Shown here: one piece after another, positions 60,144 to 64,000 of the stretch
Numbering within the stretch: the stretch's first letter is position 1
Layout: every line of letters begins with the position of its first letter
Source of the DNA: Butyricicoccus sp. OM04-18BH
Lineage (GTDB): Bacteria; Bacillota; Clostridia; Oscillospirales; Butyricicoccaceae
Direction: 5' to 3'
Assembly (NCBI RefSeq): GCF_003481705.1
Contig: NZ_QULN01000001.1
Span: 423,985 to 487,984 of the forward strand
Length of the DNA: 64,000 nucleotides
The notes under the pieces: model-generated
What the model was told of the DNA's origin: nothing
Seen by the model: only the letters and a program-made list of their open reading frames with translations
Databases searched by the model: none
Made by a program: the position numbers and the translations under genes

Positions 60144-60773
60144 TTATTTCCTCCGCGATAAGCGGAAAACAGACCATCTTCCCGCCACCACCAGCAGCAC
60201 CGGCAGGGCGTAGGCGATGTACTGCGCCGCGCCGCCATAGGCGATCAGCAGATTATAGATGGCATGGAGGGTGATGGCCGCGCCCAGCAGCCCGCAGGTG
60301 CCTGCGATCTTCAGCCACGTCCGCCGCCATGTGTAGGCAAGCCCGCCGCCCACGATCAAACCGCAGAGGACGTGCATGGCTCCCGTGCCGAAGCCCCGGA
60401 AGAAGATGAAGGAAAAGCGGTCGGCGCCGTTCTGAATGAGATAGCACACGTTTTCAAAGGTGGCAAAGGCGAGAGTGACTGTTATTGCGGCAGCCTTGAT
60501 TTTATCTCCCGCCGGCTCGAACACCAGAAGATAGAACACCAGCGGCAGCAGCTTCATGATTTCCTCCACCACCGGCGCGATCTCCACCGTGGCGGCAAGG
60601 GCATCCGCCTGACACACCGCCGCGAGGAAGGTGTTGATATAAGCCGAAAGCAGGCACACCCCCATCCCGGCAATGCAAAACAGGAAAAAGCGGAGCTGCC
60701 GCCTGCCCATGCACAGGGCAGCCACCAGCAGCGGAGACACCATGCAGAGGAAGATGTTTTCGATGTAGGTCAT
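60144..60773 (-). CDS. PrsW-family intramembrane metalloprotease
   Basis: A 209-aa polytopic protein with about six to seven helices and the PrsW motifs: APVVEEIMKLLPL (EExxK type), ATFENVCYLI, GAMHVLCGLIVGGG and LHAIYNLL, which supply glutamates and histidines of the metal site. In Bacillus subtilis PrsW makes the first cut in a membrane anti-sigma factor. Here the gene belongs to an operon with a sigma factor and small membrane proteins, so the same role is likely. Its ATG (60773) overlaps the preceding stop by 4 bp; the longer open frame to 61106 is a shadow. Confidence 0.85.
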   Translation of the reverse strand: MTYIENIFLCMVSPLLVAALCMGRRQLRFFLFCIAGMGVCLLSAYINTFLAAVCQADALAATVEIAPVVEEIMKLLPLVFYLLVFEPAGDKIKAAAITVTLAFATFENVCYLIQNGADRFSFIFFRGFGTGAMHVLCGLIVGGGLAYTWRRTWLKIAGTCGLLGAAITLHAIYNLLIAYGGAAQYIAYALPVLLVVAGRWSVFRLSRRK

Positions 60774-61396
60774 GCTTCCACCGCCTTTCTCGTGGCGGGC
60801 AGCAGCCCCAGAATCGCAAGCGTCAGCAGCATATCGCACCAGAAGGTGGGGCTTGCCGGTGATGTATCCGGCCAGAAGCAGCCCACCGTCCAGAGCAGAT
60901 ACTCCGCGAACGCAAAGCACAGCACGCCGATGTGGAACCACCGCATATTTCGCGCCGCACCCGTCTGCCCATCGGCGTATACCAGCCCCCGGATGGCGCA
61001 GTAAGAGAGAACGATCATCATGCCGCACCAGATCAGGTTGGAGAAAATATCCCCGAAGGTGCAGTAGAACGCCAGCAGCGGCACGCCGAACGCAGGCGCG
61101 AGCCATGCCCTGCGGCAGCGGAAACTGCGCTCATTTGTTCCGGTCAGCGTGGCCTGCAATATCCGCAGGAAGATCACGCTCGCCACCCAGCCGAACTCCG
61201 ACACATAAAAGACGCGCGGCGTGGTGTCGAACAGCAGCAGATACAGCGTCCAGTAGAGCGAACCAAGGGCAAAGCAGCCGTAGAAGCACAGCAGCAGAAA
61301 ATACGCCTGCCTGCGGCTTTTCCGGTAGGAGATACCCGAAAGCAGCGCACCCACGAACGTGACCAGCAGTTGCAGCAGGTTCTCAATCAGCTCCAT
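60770..61396 (-). CDS. Uncharacterised polytopic membrane protein (sensor candidate)
   Basis: A 208-aa protein with about seven hydrophobic segments (ENLLQLLVTFVGALLSGISY, AYFLLLCFYGCFALGSLYW, VSEFGWVASVIFLRIL and others) and short loops; no enzymatic motif. The start MELIENLL at 61396 overlaps the preceding gene by 14 bp, and its stop overlaps the PrsW gene start. Position between candidate anti-sigma and protease suggests a sensor or a modulator of cleavage. No family recognised. Confidence 0.8.
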   Translation of the reverse strand: MELIENLLQLLVTFVGALLSGISYRKSRRQAYFLLLCFYGCFALGSLYWTLYLLLFDTTPRVFYVSEFGWVASVIFLRILQATLTGTNERSFRCRRAWLAPAFGVPLLAFYCTFGDIFSNLIWCGMMIVLSYCAIRGLVYADGQTGAARNMRWFHIGVLCFAFAEYLLWTVGCFWPDTSPASPTFWCDMLLTLAILGLLPATRKAVEA

Positions 61397-61745
61397 GCGC
61401 ATCCTCGCTTTCCTCGTTCTGCCCGTCCTCACGGCTCATCTGCCGCAGCCGGAAGCACAGAACGGTCACGCACACGCCGAGTAAAAACGCCAGCAGCCCG
61501 ATGACGATGTATCCCAAGGCGGCGCCGCCGTGAAAGATGCTGGCCGCCGTTTCAAAGCCCGCATAATCGCCGGTCTGGATGCTTGCGGCAATGCCGGGCA
61601 TGGCGAAGGACGCGCCGATGAGCAGCACAAGGCATGCCGCCACGGCGGAAACCATGGTGACCGTATTGCGCCGCCGCTGTTTTTCCCGTTCCATTTTGGC
61701 GATGCGCCGCTTTGCCTCCGCAACGCGCTCCTCATGACTCCGCAT
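61383..61745 (-). CDS. Small two-helix membrane protein, candidate anti-sigma factor
   Basis: A 120-aa protein with a basic, helical cytosolic N-terminus (RVAEAKRRIAKMEREKQRRR, about 7-26), two membrane segments and a charged tail after the VTVLCFRLR motif shared with 59631-59984. It overlaps the sigma gene by 14 bp and is followed, with overlaps, by a polytopic protein and a PrsW-type protease. Gene order argues for an anti-sigma or tether role; it has no recognised anti-sigma zinc motif. Confidence 0.75.
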   Translation of the reverse strand: MRSHEERVAEAKRRIAKMEREKQRRRNTVTMVSAVAACLVLLIGASFAMPGIAASIQTGDYAGFETAASIFHGGAALGYIVIGLLAFLLGVCVTVLCFRLRQMSREDGQNEESEDAHGAD

Positions 61746-62280
61746 TTGTGATTCCCTCCCGTTCCAGCAGCCTTCGCAGGCTTTCTTTTCCGCGATATAC
61801 CATGTTGGTGATCTGTTTTACCGTTTTCCCCGTGACCTCCGCCGCCTGCGCGTAGCTCATGCCTTCAAAATAGGTGAGGTACAAAACCTCCCGGTAATCC
61901 GGGTTCATTTCATCCATGCAGAAGTGCAGGATGCGGTTTCGCTCCTCCGTCCGTATGACCTCCTCCACCAGCAGCCGCCCGTCCGGCTCGCCGGTCAGCG
62001 TATCAAGGCTGAACAGCGGCTTTCGTTTGCTCTTGTGGCGCAGCGCCATATGCCGCGCCGCCTTATAGAGATACGCCTTGAAGCCGCCGTCCCGGATGCG
62101 GGGCTTTTTGGTGAACAGATAGGCGAAAACATCCAGCATCAGCTCCTCCGCCTCGTGAACGTCGTGCAGATAGCCGTCAATATACAGGGTCAGGGGGTCG
62201 CCGTATTTTTCCATCAGGGCATTAAGCCCTTCGTCGTCACCGCTCAGATATTGGCGGTATAAGCTCTCGTCGCAGGTCAT
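61732..62280 (-). CDS. RNA polymerase sigma factor (ECF-like) of the island
   Basis: A 182-aa sigma-70 family protein. Region 2 (SLYRQYLSGDDEGLNALMEKY, HEAEELMLDVFAYLFTKKP) and region 4 (MNPDYREVLYLTYFEGMSYA, AAEVTGKTVKQITNMVYRG) are clear. ATG 62280 is preferred over GTG 62289 because AAGGAAG then has normal spacing. Distinct from the ECF sigma at 37543. First regulatory gene after the HTH protein; its regulon probably includes this island. Confidence 0.88.
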   Translation of the reverse strand: MTCDESLYRQYLSGDDEGLNALMEKYGDPLTLYIDGYLHDVHEAEELMLDVFAYLFTKKPRIRDGGFKAYLYKAARHMALRHKSKRKPLFSLDTLTGEPDGRLLVEEVIRTEERNRILHFCMDEMNPDYREVLYLTYFEGMSYAQAAEVTGKTVKQITNMVYRGKESLRRLLEREGITNAES

Positions 62281-62328
62281 AGCGTTCACTTCCTTTTTGC
62301 GGCTGCTTCAAATGCAGCCGGGTGTTCG

Positions 62329-62538
62329 TCAGGTGCTTGTCCTGCCGGAATCGCGGCGCTGCTTCTGAAAGCGCGGGTCGGACGGCTTTTCCGCGTTTTC
62401 CGGGATCGCCCATGAACGCCCGAACCGGGACGCGCCGGGGATCCGCCCTTCGGCGCAATACTGGTTGACCCGCCGCTCCGACACGCCCCAACGGTAAGAC
62501 GCCTCCCGAATGGAGATATAGCCCTTGATTCCGTTCAT
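62329..62538 (-). CDS. Helix-turn-helix protein, excisionase-like
   Basis: A 69-aa protein with one winged-helix/MerR-like DNA-binding motif (ISIREASYRWGVSERRVNQY, then GRIPGASRFGRSWAIP), the pattern of small HTH proteins and excisionases carried by Firmicute mobile elements. ATG 62538 follows GCGGAGGTGCGGT. It lies 48 bp upstream of the sigma gene and may regulate the operon or excision. Confidence 0.85.
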   Translation of the reverse strand: MNGIKGYISIREASYRWGVSERRVNQYCAEGRIPGASRFGRSWAIPENAEKPSDPRFQKQRRDSGRTST

Positions 62539-62574
62539 ACCGCACCTCCGCATGGATAATACTCAACATGATAC

Positions 62575-62603
62575 ATTATATACGAATATCCGAAGAAACA
62601 CAA
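62575..62603 (-). promoter_or_regulatory. Promoter of the island regulatory operon
   Basis: On the minus strand TTGTGT (62598-62603), 17-bp spacer, TATAAT (62575-62580), 37 bp upstream of the HTH gene. Confidence 0.75.
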
Positions 62604-62734
62604 GGTATCTGGCGAAGTAGTCAGCAAGCACAGCAAGCGAGTACCCGCTTGCGGATTTTGCGCTGTTCAGGCCCCTTGCCCGAACAGTCAAAATTACTTG
62701 CTGGGGCGCGGGTCTCCGGTGGAGACCTCAAAGC

Positions 62735-62977
62735 GTGAAACGCTTTGCAGCGCTGACCGAGCCGACAGGCGAGACCATCCCAGACCCTTATGAAGAACGG
62801 AGGGCGGCGCTGACCGCCGAGCGTCAGAAGGCGCGGCGGGAGGAGCAGGACTATGCCGGCGGGCGCCGGCACGGCAGAAGGATATGGAGCTGGAATGACC
62901 CCTGGGACAAACTTTTTGCCGCGATCTGCGTTTTCCCCTGGGCTTTTGCCGAAACGTCAGATGTAATGAAGATATAA
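62735..62977 (+). CDS. Short hypothetical ORF near the right island end
   Basis: An 80-aa frame from GTG 62735 with GGTGGAG about 10 bp upstream. The first 50 residues are charged and helical (PYEERRAALTAERQKARREE), followed by a tryptophan-rich WSWNDPWDKLFAAICVFPWA. I do not recognise it; it may be the truncated end of a mobile-element gene. Expression uncertain. Confidence 0.35.
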   Translation: MKRFAALTEPTGETIPDPYEERRAALTAERQKARREEQDYAGGRRHGRRIWSWNDPWDKLFAAICVFPWAFAETSDVMKI

Positions 62978-63001
62978 ACGATTTTGAAGGAGGCGAACCC
63001 C

Positions 63002-63055
63002 ATGACAAGAGGCGAGGCATTGCCGCTCTTTTTTACTGCGCAGGCTACCATATAG
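63002..63055 (+). other. 17-aa leader-like ORF with strong ribosome-binding site
   Basis: ATG 63002 follows AAGGAGGCGAACCCC and encodes MTRGEALPLFFTAQATI before TAG at 63053-63055. The last codons lie in the left arm of a 15-bp perfect hairpin (63034-63048 with 63055-63069). It could be an attenuation leader, a small protein or the stump of a deleted gene; no downstream plus-strand gene is present. Confidence 0.45.
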
Positions 63056-63069
63056 TAGCCTGCGCAGTA
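63034..63069. repeat. 15-bp perfect hairpin overlapping the 17-aa ORF
   Basis: TACTGCGCAGGCTAC (63034-63048) and its exact complement (63055-63069) surround a CATATA loop, just inside the right att repeat. No T tract follows on either strand within a few bases. Confidence 0.8.
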
Positions 63070-63100
63070 GCCTCAATTTTACTCCGTAAAAGCAGCCGTT

Positions 63101-63195
63101 GAAAAAAGTAAAGAAAAACCGCCCATTCCAACGGAACAGACGGTTATCAGTGGTACGCCCGGTGCGATTCGAACGCATGGCCTTTGGAGTCGGAG
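63101..63195 (-). repeat. attR: 95-bp direct repeat overlapping tRNA-Arg
   Basis: Matches 53902-53996 at 93 of 95 positions in direct orientation. It covers the tRNA-Arg 3' part (63151-63195) and its terminator (63101-63150). The intact tRNA extends to 63227. Confidence 0.9.
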
Positions 63196-63227
63196 TCCAA
63201 CGCTCTATCCAGCTGAGCTACGGGCGC
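63151..63227 (-). tRNA. tRNA-Arg (anticodon CCG)
   Basis: A 77-nt cloverleaf on the minus strand: acceptor GCGCCCG/CGGGCGT, D arm GCTCAGCTGGATAGAGC, anticodon stem TTGGA/TCCAA with loop CTCCGAC (anticodon CCG, reads CGG), T loop TTCGAAT, discriminator A and encoded CCA. It points into the island; its 3' part is duplicated at 53952-53996. Confidence 0.96.
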
Positions 63228-63323
63228 GAGTACATTTTATAGTATATCAGCCTTTCCCCGATTTGTAAAGCGATTATTCCGGGGTATTTCGGTCGACCGG
63301 ACAGGAAACACCCCGTTTTCGTC

Positions 63324-63890
63324 TTACGCCTGCGCGTCGGCCGGCTGTTTTTTCTTTTTGCGCTTGCGATAGCGGTCCTCCTCGGAGAAAACGCAACCGC
63401 AGTAGTTCTGCATATACAGTCCCAGCTCGCGCGCCTTGTCCTGTCCCTCGCGGAAACGGGGCGAAAAATCGCGGTGCAGATACTTGACGCCGTACTTTTC
63501 GGCCATCTGCTCGCAGATCTGACGCATCAGCTCATGATTCTGATACGGACTGACGAACAGCGTCGAGGTGAACTGGTCATAGCCATGCTCGGCGGCATAG
63601 CGAGCCGTCTCCTCGAAGCGAAGCGCGTAGCAGGTCGCACAGCGGTTGTCCCAGTTCGGGTAGACCGCTTCAATAAACCTGCGCAGGCCGTACTCGTTTT
63701 CGATCTCCAGCTTGAGATCAATGCTTTTCGCGTACTCAACAAGCGTATTCTTGCGCATTTTGTACTCTTTCATCGGATGGATGTTCGGATTATACCAGAA
63801 ACCCACCGGCTCGATGCCCTCCTGCCTCAGCGTGTCGATGCACGCGATCGAGCAGGGCGCACAGCAGATATGAAGAAGTGTTCCGGACAA
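63324..63890 (-). CDS. queH: Epoxyqueuosine reductase QueH
   Basis: A 188-aa QueH-type enzyme performing the last step of queuosine synthesis in tRNA. The cysteine motifs LLHICCAPCSIAC, NRCATCYALRFEETA and NYCGCVFSEED supply the Fe-S and non-heme iron ligands. The start TTG 63890 is chosen because GAAAGGTCTGATCAT precedes it and the protein then begins just before the conserved LLHICCAPC block; the open frame runs to 63989 but that part is AT-rich and unlike the family. The C-terminus is lysine-rich. Confidence 0.9.
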   Translation of the reverse strand: MSGTLLHICCAPCSIACIDTLRQEGIEPVGFWYNPNIHPMKEYKMRKNTLVEYAKSIDLKLEIENEYGLRRFIEAVYPNWDNRCATCYALRFEETARYAAEHGYDQFTSTLFVSPYQNHELMRQICEQMAEKYGVKYLHRDFSPRFREGQDKARELGLYMQNYCGCVFSEEDRYRKRKKKKQPADAQA

Positions 63891-64000
63891 ATGATCAGAC
63901 CTTTCTGAAATGATAGTGATTTTAACGGTTATACAAACTGAAATTTTCAAATTAGTCTTTGCAAATAACCTTTGAATCTTCACCATCAATTACAATTCCC

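Noticed and set aside
60774..61106. N-terminal extension of the PrsW-type protein
   Set aside because: It is out of frame with and overlaps the polytopic membrane gene; the start at 60773 overlaps the preceding stop in the usual ATGA manner.

Overview
The window looks like chromosome from a GC-rich member of the Clostridia (Bacillota), most likely a gut Oscillospirales-type anaerobe; the genus cannot be fixed from sequence alone. The evidence is a ribosomal protein L27 with the Firmicute-type cleavable N-terminus next to its Prp protease, a group B [FeFe] hydrogenase, several SLH-domain surface proteins, ECF and AGCS transporters, a PrsW-type protease, TTG/GTG starts behind strong GGAGG sites, and tRNA genes that encode CCA.

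Layout. 1-2.4 kb: 3' end of tmcAL, a DUF554 membrane protein and an SLH protein. 2.4-8.7 kb: [FeFe] hydrogenase, then a solute-binding lipoprotein paired with a Cache-GGDEF-EAL protein and no permease. 8.9-12.0 kb: an elongation/division pair made of a short PBP and an FHA-FtsW/RodA fusion, preceded by a 103-bp tandem repeat. 12.4-15.5 kb: orphan ABC ATPase, dCMP deaminase and an unrecognised 626-aa protein. 15.7-17.5 kb: alanine/glycine symporter under a tandem glycine riboswitch. 17.8-20.2 kb: rplU-prp-rpmA-obgE. 20.2-25.2 kb: a phage-tail-like protein, then a MoxR ATPase divergent from an LRR protein and a DUF2201/VWA protein. 25.3-34.4 kb: phosphoglucomutase, an AraC regulator, a four-gene molybdoenzyme/symporter/cysteine-hydrolase operon and an SLH protein. 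34.6-36.0 kb: rpsF-ssb-rpsR and tRNA-Thr(CGT). 36-40.5 kb: ECF sigma/anti-sigma pair and a WG-repeat/SLH protein. 40.7-46.8 kb: mfd-marR and nifS-nifU behind a palindromic operator. 46.8-53.8 kb: CmpB-family membrane protein, iron alcohol dehydrogenase, glgB, ECF S component, a decayed ABC-transporter pseudogene and a DUF4300 lipoprotein. 53.9-63.2 kb: a genomic island in tRNA-Arg(CCG). 63.3-63.9 kb: queH.

The island is bounded by 95-bp direct repeats (53902-53996 and 63101-63195, two mismatches) that contain the 3' part of tRNA-Arg and its terminator; the intact tRNA is at the right end. Inside are a truncated LacI gene, an MBL-fold protein, a ParE-like ORF, a degraded large serine recombinase and an apparently intact module: HTH protein, sigma factor, small membrane protein (candidate anti-sigma), polytopic membrane protein, PrsW-family intramembrane protease, a second small membrane protein and a 997-aa SLH surface protein. 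My inference is that this is a self-contained signalling route in which regulated proteolysis of a membrane anti-sigma factor controls a surface protein.

The window also holds a family of 161-bp MITE-like elements (17599, 20957 and 55323, plus a 56-bp deletion derivative at 54070 and a terminal fragment at 50922) with terminal inverted repeats and 4-bp target duplications, and several intergenic runs of consecutive perfect hairpins.
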